A DNA stretch of 64,000 nucleotides from Siphonodentalium dalli (GCA_032622095.1 CP136068.1:183088796-183152795); one strand, 5' to 3'. Numbered from the stretch's first letter, positions 12,360 through 27,300 are shown. Notes: generated by a model not told the origin, from the sequence alone. Numbers and translations: made by a program.

Positions 12360-15209
12360 GCCGTACATTTATCAGACGGCAGTCAATTGCATCGCAGTGT
12401 TTATAGGCCAAGTGAACTCTCCACCGACCGCGCGAGGAGTTCGGACAATCTAGCTTGATTGTTCGTCTTCGTCGTGGAAGCGTGACCGAAACTTCTATTC
12501 AAACAGCGTTTGCTGGTTCAGCCGGTCATGTCTTGGTTTGTCCCACCCTCCCACCCTTTAATCCATGTCCCCGAGGGACATTCCTCCCTGCCAGTGAATG
12601 ATGGGTATGTTTTTGTTTGGCTTAGCCATTTCGGATATCAACAATGGAAAAACACACACGAATATCGTCATAAGTATAACCGTCCGTATGTCCGTCTGTC
12701 GACCCTTATAAAACACCGTGATATAATCCCGATAAACCATGGTTTACCAGGCTCTACTCTTGTCAAAACCATGTAAAATGGACATACCCTCGTCAATTCC
12801 AAAGGTATGGTGAAGTCAGGTCTACAATGATATACTCTTGTAAAAGCCATGTAAATGGACATACCCTTGTAAATTCCAAGTAAATCATTGCAATGTCAGG
12901 ATAACAATGATATACTCTGGTAAGAGGCTTGTAAAAGCCACAAAAAAGGATACACCGTAAGTTCCAAATAAATCACGGTAAAGTTAGATACCCATTGATA
13001 AACTCTGGTAAAAGCCATGTGCACCATGTGAAAAAGACATACCCTTGTAAAATGAATACCATGCAAGTAAAGGCATGGTGGATCCAACTTTACACTCGTA
13101 ATATGCTGGTGAAACAGGACCTACCTGGATAAAAACCCATATATATCGGAACATACTGTACATGTAGTAAATAACTTATTACGGAAAACGCTCTTTTTTC
13201 ATTTCTGAATACATCCGTTATTTAGTCAATATAGATATCTTCGAGGGAAAACGCACTCTTTGAAATACCTCAAAACTTGGCGCTATACAACAATGGTGCT
13301 TTGTATGTGGGTTGGTTCCTTTCAATGATGGATTGTGTGAATAGAAGAGTTATATATTCTCTAGTATTAATGATATGTGGCAGCCAATAACATATATACT
13401 TTGATTTCGGGTGAGGTGATGTAATGCCATACAATAATGTACTAGTGACACAAGGGAAATTATAGTATGAACCTTATTATTATTAACATTTGCAGAGCGC
13501 CTATTTCACAACAGTGTGTTCATAGTCGCTGTTACATAAAATATGTGATAATATATATATATACAACAAAGGATCATCATACTATAGGATACAAGAGAAA
13601 ACACGCGGATACAATAAGTCGATAAGAGATGGCAAATCCTAAAATAATCACAGATATAAATCAATGGTTAAAACGTCATTCGGAGAGAAACTCCAGATAA
13701 AGTCAGTAAAAATTTCAGTTGAGTCCATAAGCTATTTTAAAAAGATGTGTCTTAGTCCTAGTTCTAGACTAAAGTCTAGCATGGTGTCATTGTAGCAGTT
13801 CAGACTTACACTACCGATCATACAAACGTATTTCAACCAGGGACAAGAATTTATGTGGGTTGGGTTTTTGTATATCTAAGTCAGGGTCTGTGCTGGACTG
13901 AAATTTACTTTAGCCAAATAATTTCCCAATTGAAAATATCTTTTGCCAAATTATTTTAGCAATTGCCAAATGCTATCCCCGATAGTATCATTCTCTGCAA
14001 CCTTAAGTCTTATGCTTCGACACTCGCAGTTTGAACGACTTTTGATATCGATAGAAAAGCAGTTAGTTAATAATTAATTATATATATTCGCATCTCTATT
14101 GTGTTTTATCATGCATCAATAAGCCGATCATCGAACAATACAATGGTAGAAGGGTTTCTCCATCAGTAGGAGGATTAGTAATCCCTACAACCATCAGTAC
14201 TAATGCTATGATATTGTGAGGTGTTAACTTGCCCTTAACCTTATCAAACACCACTAATATAATTATGTTGTATAATATTTTCCTGAAAGTAATGGTATTG
14301 ATTGACCAGTATTTTTTTCAAATTGCTTGAATAATCAAAAAGTGACTTGCCAAAACTTTTGCCAAATGAAAATACTCTTTGCCAAATGTGAATTATTTTT
14401 GCCATTGGCAAATGTGGCAATTAGCAACGCGAACACTGATCTAAGGTGGAGTCCAACCAATCTCAAACTTGTTGGTACATAGGTTCCCATGTTGATGTAT
14501 GGTTTGTATGTACTGGTAGTACGACAGCGGTCACCATAGTAATTTGTAAGTGGGGTACATCATCCATTGACTTGGAATTTACAAGGGTAAGACTTTTAAT
14601 ATAGCATAACATTGTATATATGACTTAACCATATTTCACCAGAGTACATCCATGTCAACCTTGGTTGACCTGGCTTTACCACAGTAATATTACACGGATA
14701 TGATCGATAGCGGGTGTGTTTTCTGTCTCTTTTGTGAGAATAAATTCATATTGTGTTCGTTAGTCAGTGGAAAACAATTGTTTCCGGTGTCCTACTCAAA
14801 CGTTAACATAATGAGATAAGAATATTCTTAGAAGGCTAAATCCAGAAGAGTTTAACACCGTATGCGATCACATGTGTGATTCATTGAGCCTCCAACATGT
14901 TATCCCAAATGCTAAAGCTTCTGAAAGCACACCTCGGTACTACCGTGGTAACTTCCTCATACTATCGAGGTGAACTACCCAGGTAGATTTACTCATGTAG
15001 AACTACTCTAGTATAATTCCACATGCATACATATATCCCGGTAAAATAACTTGGTGAAATACATGGGTGGGATCAATTTACATGGGTGGGTCTACATGTA
15101 TGCATATAATATTGTGACAATCACTAGATGAATTTTACCAGAGTAAAATTACCTGGTTCCAGTCATCCTGGTAAAACATCACAGAATACCAGATAGTTTG
15201 TACCGTGGT
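12360..15209. other. Intergenic, degenerate repeats only
   Basis: About 12,720-13,090 contains a degenerate, roughly 100-bp tandem repeat (words such as atactcttgtaaaagccatg and acataccc-tgtaaattcca). An inverse of the same word family occurs near 14,570-14,700 (acttggaatttacaagggta). About 13,900-14,420 is enriched for ttgccaaat words. No coding feature is recognised. Confidence 0.4.
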
Positions 15210-15213
15210 TTAA

Positions 15214-15604
15214 CCCTTTACCCAACAAACCGGCCAAAAACGGCCAAATAAAGCTGCAATAGCCTAAATTATCTTGGGTCTGTCTCAATAAAACCATACA
15301 AATATGGATATCATTGGAACCGGCTCATTGACCACATTGTGATGGTTACAGTTATGCCCTGTGCCAATGCATTCTCTTATATATGCGAGTCGACCATAGG
15401 TCGCCTCGCATATATAAGAGAATGCATTGGCCTAAAAAAAACTTGTTTTAACACTTTTTACCATTTTTTCTTATATTCTTTAACAATTTTATAATTTTTA
15501 ATGTGTTAAGCCAATGCATTCTGTTATATATGCGAGGCGACCTAAGGTCGACTCGCATATATAAGAGAATGCATTGGCACAGGGCCGTTCTGTTGGGTAA
15601 AGGG
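15214..15604. mobile_element. TTAA MITE copy 1 (piggyBac-like ends, two 69-bp hairpins)
   Basis: It begins TTAA-CCCTTTACCCAACA and ends TGTTGGGTAAAGGG-TTAT; the right duplication carries one change. Length is 391 bp. It holds two copies of a 69-bp near-perfect hairpin at 15,363-15,431 and 15,510-15,578, separated by an AT-rich spacer. CCC ends and a TTAA target fit the piggyBac superfamily; it encodes nothing. It is in the opposite orientation to the copies at 33.6, 50.1 and 56.6 kb. Confidence 0.85.
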
Positions 15605-17125
15605 TTATCAGAGTGCTTTTTATAAGGGGATCAGACTCTTCGCTTTTGTTTTTCAGATAGAATCAACTAAATGGAATGACATTTGGTTTGTGGGTTCAAG
15701 TTCGAATTCGGGTTCAGTCTGACAATTTTCACCAGAGCTATGTCCTTTTGTGGAATTACTACTAGTCCGAGAGCTGATAGGGGTACCATTGCACCCACAC
15801 TGGACTTAACTTTACCCCACTCATTGTGTTCCTTATTATGTCAGTCAACTTTTAAGCAATGTTAACACGCACAAGAAGTGGCCGTGTAGACTCCAGGCAA
15901 GATGGCGTACATCATGTCCGCCGTTTTTAAGACTAGGTCCAAAGTCAGTTTGATGCAACGTGTAGCGGAACATCCAGTGACATGTATACAAATGTATATA
16001 TATTCGTGAAGCCAAGACTTTGTTTCACTTCTGTTGGGCAAAATTGAAACTCCCTATCCAAGTTGACCGCCAAAATGGCCGCTGGAATTTGAGAATATGA
16101 CGTATTTCCACTAATATTTTCTAGATCAGTTTATGCTGTATGGAACTGGTTGAGAAATGTGACTTTATCTTGTATTTCCTCAGAAATTCGATTTTACATA
16201 ACACGGTGGAAAATTAAAACAAAATCACAATTGGGATTCTAGTCCTATTCCAACAAGAAATGAACAGAACTTTATAATGTAGGTGAGGCATATCATTCAT
16301 TACCTATGAATATTCCAACTCACAAGAACCAAAATTGTTACTTTGGCTCAAAATGGCTGCCAAGATGGCCGCCAAAATATGGAAAATGATTGTTATTGCA
16401 ACAGCGTGTCCTGCAATCGCTTACAGATTGTTGTTGATGTATAAAATTGGCTATTCTGCCTTCTATACATTCAACACTAATATGTCGGATGCACCATGGT
16501 TAATTGTTACTATTGTCACCACTGATATGACCAGAACTATTGGATTTGTCTCTCACAAACTTGACATACATATCGGCAAAAATTCACTTTTCAAGTTTGG
16601 ACCATTTTTCCATGTAGAATGTAACTATCTTTGGTATGAAAGGTGTTTATTGTTTTGTACTGCGTTACATGTGTCAACATACGGTGTTAATAGACCAATT
16701 TGCTCAAGATGGCTATCAATATGGAGACCAAATTTGTTTAAAGTTGATTTTGTACATATAACCCGAACATTATACTCTGAGTTTTTCCGCAAATGTAGCA
16801 AATGGTGACTCACTTGGTTACTGTACGTGTTAGGTAATTAGCTGACAACTACATGTTATATCTGGCTGTCCCAGTTCCGTATGTTGGGAGCCTCTTTTGT
16901 GATTCTGGCCATATTATTAAAAGGAAATGGGCAGAACTTTGGGGCGGAACTGAGTCGAACCATAAATGTATAATGAAATAAATCCACTATTAATTTATAT
17001 AAATATTTAGGTCCAGTATGAACCTATTTGCACTGGGTTGTGTTGCAAAATATATATACCCAATATAGTATGTCTGAGCATGTCTCATGTTTGCATCTTA
17101 ATAAATAACTATATATGTTGGTTAA
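15605..17125. other. Intergenic, old repeat with no gene
   Basis: About 15,890-16,950 contains repeated aagatggccgcc-type words typical of old interspersed repeats. A 157-codon open frame at 16,335-16,808 starts inside this material, has no recognised domain, and is not called as a gene. Confidence 0.4.
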
Positions 17126-17602
17126 CCCTTTGAGTGCGACGGGCCGATCTCATCGGCCCTAATTTACGGTGTGTAAAATCGACCCTAAAAAAATAAAAAA
17201 TACATTTTTGTTTGTTTTTAGAATTTTGTTTTGTTTTGGGTTGAATTTTTTTCGGGTATGCTTAAGCATGCGATAGCGAATTTAAAAACAAACTGGATAA
17301 AAACTTAGGGCATGTTATAACTCAAAACTATCACCACGTATTCATAGTAATAATTTTGATGCCCATGAAAAACGTGAGATTCCCTGGCACTAAACCTACA
17401 AAATAAGTGTGATAAAGAATATAAGAAAAAATTATTAAAATTGTAAAAAATTGTAAAACATAATAACACATGATGAAAAATTGTTAGGCCAATGCATTCT
17501 CGTATATATGCGAGGCGACCTATGGTCGACTCGCATATATAAGATAATGCTTGGCACAGGGTGAATGTGTTGATACAAAAATCGGACCTGGCACTCAAAG
17601 GG
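17126..17602. mobile_element. TTAA MITE with different ends but the same 69-bp hairpin
   Basis: Flanked by intact TTAA (17,122-17,125 and 17,603-17,606). The ends CCCTTTGAGTGC / GCACTCAAAGGG differ from the CCCTTTACCCAACA family. The 477-bp body carries one hairpin at 17,488-17,555 that is the same module as in the other MITEs, preceded by a similar A/T-rich spacer (aagaatataagaaaaaatta). Confidence 0.85.
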
Positions 17603-17728
17603 TTAACACACACTAATTATCTGTGTCCGAGTCAGCCACATATGTTCTATTCCCAAAACTAAGTCCGCACAACATAACACAATTATTTAGTTTAGTTATA
17701 ATAATATAAAATTATTATGCAATGATGT

Positions 17729-17869
17729 GTACAGTATGTGTTTTTCTTATACGAGTCGAGGTTGTGGTGATAAGTCGTATTGGACGAGAATCGTTGCGTC
17801 GAGTCCAATATGACTTTTCACCACAACATGGACGAGAACAAAACACACATACTACACACAACACTGTAT
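17729..17869. repeat. Foldback element, family A copy 1
   Basis: Inverted repeat: the left arm includes ACAGTATGTGTTTTTCTTAT and GGTTGTGGTGATAAGTC; the right arm includes GACTTTTCACCACAACATGG and ACACACATACT. It is homologous to 59,799-59,930. A further short repeat of the central word (GTCATATTGGACTC / GAGTCCAATATGAC) follows at about 17,940-18,015. Confidence 0.75.
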
Positions 17870-18131
17870 AATGACATGTGTATTATCAATCTGCATGTTT
17901 ATCCAAATGACGTCACGAAGACACGACAACTTTTATAAAAGTCATATTGGACTCGATTTGAGTCCAATATGACTGTCGGGTGTCCATTATGCATTGCGGG
18001 AGTCCAATATGACTTATTCCAGGATTATTTTTCCCAATCATAAATAGTGTTAGTTATGGAATGGATAATAATATATGGAATTGAAGACAGTATTGTATAA
18101 GGTTGATAGTGATAATCCATTATTCTAACAG

Positions 18132-18340
18132 GTGCAGCAAGTGTGGTTCCATTCAAGAAAACAGACGTGGAGATAGCGTTTTCTTGTGCGTTCGTAAGAG
18201 ATGCCGACTACACGTACGACATAAAGTGGTTCATAAACGGAATACAGGTCAAGTATGTCCAAGGATTATCATCGACCGACGCGGAGACCGGTCTGTTGCT
18301 AGAGCAAGATTGGAAGGATTCGCATAAAATGAATTTCGAG
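18132..18340 (+). CDS. VWDE: VWDE-like exon 1 of window (N-terminal region)
   Basis: The acceptor ttctaacag is at 18,131 and the donor GAG|GTAATC at 18,341. It enters with two bases of a split codon, then runs 69 codons in phase 0 out. The product contains FSCAFVRDAD, YDIKWFINGIQV and DWKDSHKMNFE, which fit the segment ahead of the VWD domain in VWDE proteins, with a Cys-to-WF-NG spacing like an extracellular beta-sandwich. The open frame continues for a further 17 codons into the intron. I chose the GAG|GT donor because the next exon joins in phase 0 and gives the expected FE-VSC motif. An upstream exon must exist, but I could not find it. Confidence 0.8.
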
Positions 18341-21300
18341 GTAATCTGTCGATATAAGTATGAATGTTCGGCAGCACCAAACATGGGTTAACGGTGATGA
18401 ATTAGAATAGTTTGGTTATATGGCAAATTAATGGGATGCTAACCACTGTAAATCACATAAATCAGGCACAAACCAGCGCGTTAATTATAATTAATAGTTG
18501 ACACCTTTCGCATAATGAACTACTACTGATAAGAATAATAAACTACCACTGATAAGAATTACGAATAGCTTATATTAGTCTAAAATGAACTACTACTGAA
18601 CATAATTAGGAATAGCTTAAAGTAGTCTCATAATGATCTACTTCTGAAAGAATTACGAATAGCTTATAGTAGTCTCAAAATGAACTACTGCTGATCAGAA
18701 TTAGGAATAGCTTATAGTAGTCTCACAGTGAACTACTACTGATATGAAATACGACTGGCTTATATTAGTAGCATCGTGAACTACTACTGCTAAGATTCAC
18801 GGAAAGCTTATATTAGTCACATAATGAACTACTACTGATAATATTCACGAAAAGCAGTCACATAATGAACTACTACTGATAATATTCACGAAAAGCAGTC
18901 ACATAATGAACTACTACTGATAAGATTCGCGAAAAGCAGCCACATAATGAACTACTACTGATAATATTCACGAAAAGCAGTCACATAATGAACTACTACT
19001 GATAAGATTCACGAAAAGTAGTCACATAATGAACTACTACTGATAAGATTCACGAAAAGCTGTCACATAATGAACTACTACTGATAAGATTCACGAAAAG
19101 CTTATATTAGTCACATAATGACCTATTGCTGACAATAATTCCAAATAGCTTATAGCAGTCGCTTAATGAACTTCCACTGATACGAATTACGAATAGCTTA
19201 TATTATTCGCATACAGAGTTACTACTTATTATAATTACGAATAACTTAAATTATATAGAGATTGCATGGATTGGGTTGATAATGCCATTAAAAATACTGT
19301 ATTTTGTGCAAGGAGAGTGAATAGTAAATGTGCAATGACTCCCGCCCCACTTGTGGTGTAACTATACTTATTCAGACTATTTGTTTGGTTACATGTATGT
19401 GTGTATGTCAACACTGCATATTAATGTAAATAACTTATAAAATACAAGTAATGATAATAAAAAAAACTGAAATATATTATTGGCCTTGCCGGAATTGGTG
19501 GCAGCTGTGTATGGTAAGACTATTTGTGAATGTACCCTACTGAACACATATCCTTTTTTCAGCAGTTGACAGCAATACACAAATCATCAAACGATAATCA
19601 AATCACAATAAACATAACGATATATATGTCATGTAACTTTCTGCATAACAAAATCATGAACATTCAGCGTAATTGTCGCCCGTCAACTATGTACACAACT
19701 AGTACTCTGGACTTAGCCCGACTAAGAATGTCATGTATGTAACTAAGAATGTCATGTACGTAACTAAGAATGTAATGTACGTAACTAAGAATGTCATGTA
19801 CGTAACTAAGAATGTCAACGTAATTAAGAATGTCATGTACGTTTGGACGGAGTGGAGTATTTACTGCCATCGTTAGCCCTACTAAGAATGTCATGTACGT
19901 ATGGACATAATGTCATGGTGATAAGAGCAGACGACAGATAAATACAAGTATAGAAGGAGCCCTATTTATTGAGAGAAATGTTTAGACAATAAGTTCAACA
20001 AACGACCTCAGGTCGTTTGTTAAACTTATTATCTGAACATTTCCTATGGGATAACTACTCGTCAATAATGATACTCTAGTATAGAGATGGTTAAAATCAG
20101 GCCCGGCGACCAGCCTAGACCTGATTTTGAGGGTGAAATATCATGTACGTTTCGACAGAGTGGAACGGTTCTCTATTGCGGTGGTTATGGTTTGTGTTGT
20201 TCTCTCAAATGGTTGTTATGGTTTCACCAACCGCGTTTTGGTTTTTTTTTTCAACAGGTTTCTTGCACGTCAGTAGGATTTTACAAACTGGATCCATCGA
20301 ACCAGGTATCCCACACAAGCCCTCCATTCTACGCGGGACTTACGGTGAGATTACATGCTAGTTTATATGCCCATATGGTGTGGATAATTGTCATCAGACA
20401 GACCACAACGTTGATGCTGTTTGTACCTCGACTGAGGCTGGTGTTTGTTTTTGGGTGTTGTTTGACTTTGTTCTGATTTTGTGCCACATAGTATACATCT
20501 TGTGAATATTAAATGTTTTTTGGTAAGTTTGATAACTTTCTAGGTTCTCGCGTTTAGTCGAGCAATGTCACAACCATACCTTTGTCACAAAGTGCATCTT
20601 GTTGCAATTTTGATGACATGTGTCCATGGATAATCAGTGTATTTTGATGACATGTGTCCATGGATAATCAGTGTATTTTGATGACATGTGTCCATGGATA
20701 ATCAGTGTATTTTGATGACATGTGTCCATGGATAATCAGTGTATTTTCTCACAATGGTCATCGCGGAAATATTGTGTGGAAGTTTTCGACAGTCCATTGT
20801 TGATTTCTGTAGCTTGACGAGATGAATACACCTCAAAATCACGTTTCATCTTTGCCTTAACATATGCATAACATGCAGTCGTTGCAACAGCAAACGTTGA
20901 TTGATTGTGTCGCGGTGCACAACTTAGAATCATATCGACGATGACGGTGACTTCACGGTCAACACAATTGAGTAAGATAATTGTGTGTATGTGCATCATT
21001 GCCAATATCAAGTGCTACGGTACGATTTTGAAATATTTTGGACCATTTTCCCATCGAATAGCAATAACACCTGCATCGGATCAAACCATGGAAAATATGG
21101 TATCATGCTTGCCATTGCGATATATTTTAATCATTGTCGCCTTTGTGAATATATGGGATATCATTTAGAGATGACTTGTAATAGATCACGTTTATTTTTA
21201 AGATACGGGCGCAAAAATATTGGTTGATATAAAAATACACATCCGGACATTTATCGTAACGAAATAAAGGGTAACACTAAAAGCGTATTAAGTATTGAAT

Positions 21301-24300
21301 ATTGCATTGTTATTCACCACATTATATTAAAATGAAGCATCAGCGTCAGAAACAAAATAAAATATAAAACTAACCGCAGCACGAGCTACATGTGTCGTCT
21401 GCGGAATAAAGTCTGTGTTGCTTACGTGTACATTAAGTCTGTTTCTTCTTGGATGACAGAAAATTACACCGTAATGGCTGAGTCTGAGAATTTAGACAAA
21501 TATCATGGTGCTTCCCCGTGAACTATGTTTATCGTCCATATGAGTAAATAGTGTGCCTGACACAAACGTAACTGTTCTATGTTGAATGATGCAACATAAT
21601 TTGAAATAATTATAAACTATATAAATGATGTCAGCCTTTAATCAATGTTGCAATAAAACACAGGAAAGCGCGGTACCCAATAAACGGAATTGCGTGGGAT
21701 ATTTTGTTCAATTTATTTCAACTGACTAGTTCTGAAACTTACTTCACTTCAGAGTGCCTTGCCTGGTATTATCTCATGTAAGCTTCCGGTGAGCAAAACA
21801 GAGAACTTCGTGCCATTAACGTAGGTGTCGCTATGTACTCATATTTGCCCTCATATGTGAGTCATACATACAACTGAAAATGGTGTTTGTTCGTTTCAGA
21901 TTTTCCCAAGAACCATCGATATAACTGAAATTGAAACAGGAACGTTTACAATTCGAGCCACTGTTCCAATCGGTTGCGATTCTCCCACTGGATGTAACCT
22001 TGAGGTGTTAGTTGCAACCCCAAACTACCAGGACAACGGCGGAGCATGTAGATCTGGACTTCAGCCTACAGACCTAAAGTTCAATGCAGATAACTGTGGC
22101 GTTGCGATTCCGAGCTCAGATTGGCGGGCGCAGGTAATATATCACCCGGTTTCAAACGAAACACATTGGTCATACTATAAAATGCTGGGGTACGCCACTG
22201 ATAGCTATGATATTTATTTATTTAACTATCGTAACTGGATATCACTATTGATAATTAATTAATTTGGTTGAAGAGACATAATTCGCAAACAGTCATTTTA
22301 TATGTACTAGATCATGGTTTGACAATACTTCCTAATACGTGGGAATAGTTTGCTCTTATAGTGTGGAAATAAAAAACCGACACTGTAACATTTTCTGACA
22401 GCTGTACACACTAAATAACAGGCTGACAGATTTGCCACTTTACCCAAATATACCCCATCATACAGCATCATAAGGATTAGTTGACTCTTTCCCCTTTTGG
22501 CGGCCGACTTTCCATGTTGATGGAGCAATTAACATACCCCCTAAACAAATGCCAATTTATAGATGCAGTGTTGCCTCTTCTCCTATAGGTAAACAGTTTA
22601 CATGTATGGGTTAACCCTTTCGAGACGAAAACCATGTGCCAATGCATCCTCGTATATAAGTATGCGATCTCCCCACGGGGAGCCTAGTAAATAGAAGAGA
22701 ATACATTGGCCTAACAAACTTAACATTTACATTTTAAGCCAATGAATTATCTTATATATGAGTGTCTCGTATATATAAGAATATGCATTGGCACATGACC
22801 TTTTATGCTGCACACACCAGTGGAGCTCCCGTGATGGAAGTGTTAAAAACTGGCACATGATCTTTAACCCTTTACTCAACAAAACGGCCAAAACCGGCCA
22901 AATAAAGCTTCAACAGCCTAAAATATCTTCGGTCTGTCTCAATAGAACCATACAAATATGGATATCATTGGAACCGGCTTCTTGACCACATTGTGATAGT
23001 TACAGTTAGCCCTGTGCCAATGCATTCTCTTATATGCGAGTCGACCATAGGTCGCCTCGCATATATAAGAGAATGCATTGGCCTAAACAAAATCTTTTTT
23101 AACACTTTTTACCATTTTTTCTTACATTCTTTAACAATTTTATAACTTTTAATGTGCTAAGCCAATGCATTCTCTTATATATGCGAGGCGACCTATGGTC
23201 GACTCGCATATATAAGAGAATGCATTGGCACAGGGCCCTTCTGTTGGGTAAAGGGAGCTCCCGTGATGGAAGTGTTAAAAACTCAACCATCCAAATAGAT
23301 AAACCGTGTTGCTAATTAATTATTGAAAGCTCTCCAACGACATCTCGCATATTGAAATTATTGTTATTTAAACAGAACTGTTACATTGATTTGTCAATGA
23401 ACATTGCTAATCATGAAATAAGTTCGAACATATTTAGTCGAAATACTAATAGAATATTGTACAATGCATTGAACTTTAGTATCTTATTGGACTAAATATA
23501 CATAATCAGCAATGCAACTCTGAGTGTAACAGTCATGTTTTACAATGGTTTTGTGTAGTGAACTCTTGTCATTTGAGTCATTGGAGTCAAACTGGTCCAT
23601 GTGTACAACGTACTCGTCAAACTCCCATTTTCAGTGCAAATATTACAATAGATTCGCACTATTTGCACTGATTCGCACTATTTTACTTCGATCACACGCT
23701 GATAAACATAATGCTATGTTGTTTCGGTTACTGTGTGACTAGGGGCGGGTGATTTACCGGAGTAATGACTATTTCTCAGGCCTAATTGAACTAATTGAGA
23801 TTACCGGCGGGTTACACATATTAGTCGTTAGCATTCGCGGTGATATCACCGAAGGCGCATCATTAAAGGGGTTGATTAATTTTAGCACAGCTGTAATTTG
23901 TGTGCACACATAATGTATGCATCAATAGGAATATGCACAACGACACCGACACTTTTCGCACACACTCGTCGACTCATAGGAGAGGTATATTCGGGACTGA
24001 TTACGTGGCGATAATCAATGCAGCGTCCAAATAAATCAGAGCAATGACTAACGCTGCACATATTTTCAGTTTATTTTCCACCTCGAATCAGCTAACTTAC
24101 TCGAGTCACTGTACTATTCCCGGTGGAAGCGCGTCATGTCTCATCGTGGCTGCATATGTTTTTTACCCATGTAGCTTGCATTATTGGAATACCGCACGAT
24201 AAACATCACAATGTACCAAAACTAACATTTCGAATGTCATGAATCAACGGGTTTACTTGATTTGCGACTCCGGTCGGAAATCACACAGGCTCACAGAGTC

Positions 24301-27300
24301 ACGACTATAAATTGACTAATCGATGCAATCTGCAACTTCATGCCCGGTCCATTCCATTCAGATTCTATAGTCAAGAGTAATTCTGCATATCTATTCCTTT
24401 TCCACCTTGAATCAACTAAGTCACTCATTGTTATGCAGTCTTTGACTGTCAATCACTTCAGGCTCTTAAAGTCTTTTGTAACTAGATCAAGCCAATTTTT
24501 CAACTGGAGCACAATCAGAAAAATCTATTCACAACCATATAATTTTATCAGTTTATGCCCAAAACAACATATGTTATAAATTGCAGACTAAAATATGTTT
24601 AAATTGTTATATTTGTCTGGATACTTGAACTAACATTTTCACAAGTTGAGAAGATTCCCACAGCTTGAAAACATGAGCTAAACAAGATGGAAATTCCAAC
24701 CGACCATGGGGTGCATTTGGACCTTCCTGAACCGGAGAGTGGGGTGTTGCATCGTGATACTCTTGCAGGTGGACACCCCAATTGATATATTCTAGTCACG
24801 TCCGTCCCCACACATGATAAACACTGTTCTAATGTGTCTCTCAGACGTATATTCCAGGAATACACTATTGTCAAAATAATCTACTATTAACATGAATTGA
24901 ATCATACAACAATACACATAAAACATACACGGATGCGCCCTCACACACAACCCCTCCTCAACACATATCATATCGAAAGGCATTTCATATGAAGACCAGT
25001 CAGAAAGATGATAGGAATATTTCCAAATATGTGCCAGCTCACACCATGACGTACGTGCCATTCCGCAACATTATCTCTGTTTACACCGATCCAAACTGCG
25101 GAACTAGCTTCCGTTATTTATGTACATGTTAGGCGAGCTGTATCTTATATGGCACACGACAGCGATATATACACATACGTGGATAACTGACACAATTGAT
25201 AGCTTTTAATTTAATACGAAAATCGAGTCATTGAAATGCGTGACGCACATCCTTCGTTTGTCTAATTTCGCCGTGATGGTTAGCAATCCAGATGTTATCC
25301 AGTGCTAATTAACCGATAGGACCAGTCCCAATGCGAAATATGTAATTCTCGTCTTTGACATACCAACTTCGGTTAGATGGCATTTCATTCCAGCGCGGAC
25401 TCTGGTTAGGTGGTATTTCATTCCAGCGCGGACCCTGGTTAGGTGACATTTCAGTCCAGCGCGGACCCTGGTTATGTGACATTTCAGTCCAGCGCGGACC
25501 CTGGTTAGGTGACATTTCATTTCACCATCAATCCGCTGCTTGGTCGCCCGAAAATATGGATGGTACCAATTCTTGATAGCGGACAGTTTTTCTGCGAACC
25601 CCACTCTATAGTTTAAGGTTACTGGAACATATAATTTCATATAGACACATACATTATCCACCGTCAATGGCGCATAAGTATGTCTCTATGTAACGTCAAC
25701 AAATGTATATTGTTCATCGACTATGAGCTGGGATTTTATCGATATCGTTTCAGTGATATAAAGCATCGTTCGAACAGGGATTTGCGAAATATAAGACCCA
25801 ACTTTCCAGAAACTGACAGATTTTTGCAAATTCTAAAAGAAAAAGAATATATTTGGCATGTTATTTGGCAAAAGTCAAACTCGGTCCAACGCGGACTCTG
25901 GAACTGTTATACTGACGGATGATCGTTCAGACATCATAACACACAGCGCATGGCATGCCGATACAACATATGGAACATGTTTTCTTCTGTAAATCTCGCA
26001 TTTAACCATGTGTAAACTACACAGACTACCGGCATCTGGTCGCTGATGATTGACTGACTGATAATACCATATAGTTTACATTAACGACAGGTTCAACTGG
26101 AGGTAGGAGCATCCATTGATGGCGTCTATAATAGGCCACGGACATTCTTTGTCAAGATGACGACAAGGAGCGTCTTCCATGATATCTGGAACAACATCAA
26201 CATTCCAGATGTTCAGGTGAGTGGTGGTGATATAACATACATCACAGGATTCCTGTTATAATAGGATGGGTGTGCTACTCGAATTAATGGGAAAATCCGG
26301 CGTAAGTATCCAAAATCCGATAAACTCCACTTTGATGAATATTTGTATCTAATATGAGGTACAACATGCTGCAGAATGCGCCGTTGACGTATTGCCAGAT
26401 CCAGTAGTTTATGGTGGGTATAATGCGATTAACATTATTCTATTAACTTATACTACAATACTATTTGCATTAGCGGAATTTTCTATTGGAGGTATAGGAC
26501 CATAGAAGGTACAGGATAGGCGTTGCCATACCGCACAGTTTATGGCAGTGGCAGCCACCTCACATATGGACAAACCTCACCTTCGAACATTTCTTTCTGA
26601 TTATTTATCTGTATTGCTTTCCAGAGCACAACAGTAACCACAAATCGAATACAGGTGTTTCGTTAATTTTACCTCCATAATACAAATACTAATAATAGCT
26701 AACTAAATTATCATTCGCACCAATCGTATCAAACATCTACTATGTAGTGACATTATTAAATATAAACAATAGGCCTACCCAACCTCGTTCTACCCGATAA
26801 TCTCTGAAAGGCAATACATATTACGTACCTCAAAACTTATCACCACGTAAAAACATTTGTATCGTCATCTTGATGCCATGTATGTTGCTATATTGTATTG
26901 GGAGAGGGGCTTCATAAATTGTAAAAGCTTGTGCCCCAATCCCTTTTGTATATTATGCAAATAAAATATGTTTCAAGTCAAGTCACAGTTTATGCGATTG
27001 TTCTATAATAGGATAAGTGCACTGAAATGAGCAGACAAATGTACTGAAATTAGCAGGACAAATGTAATGAAATTAGCAGACAAATGTAGTTAAATTAGCA
27101 GACACATGTAGTGAAATTAGCAGACAAATGTACTGAAATTAGCAGACAAATGTAGTGAAATTAACCAACAATGTGACACATTGACAAACAATCAGTATTC
27201 ATACGACATGTGATACAGTACAAACTGAAGTTATACTATTATATCCATTTATAACGCATTCCCAACGACCGAACAGTGTAACAATATCTGCTGCCTCGTA

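Larger units (their letters stand above)
18341..20257 (+). other. Intron 1
   Basis: Holds the 41-60-bp minisatellite (18.5-19.25 kb), the 21-bp repeat (19.7-19.9 kb) and a small palindrome (19,977-20,043). Just upstream of exon 2, in the same frame, an open stretch reads FEGEISCTFRQSG (about 20,121-20,160). This faintly resembles the exon 1/exon 2 join and may be an old duplicate. Confidence 0.6.
22134..26090 (+). other. Intron 3
   Basis: Contains a damaged TTAA MITE (22,615-22,863), an adjacent full MITE (22,868-23,255) and a 33-bp tandem repeat (25,363-25,517). The remainder (23.3-25.3 kb) shows nothing recognisable. Confidence 0.6.

Noticed and set aside
16335-16808. 157-codon open frame
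   Set aside because: It starts in a repeat with aagatggccgcc words and shows no domain or splice signals.
25305-25667. 120-codon repeat-containing open frame
   Set aside because: It reflects a 33-bp tandem repeat, whose length divisible by three keeps frames open on both strands.
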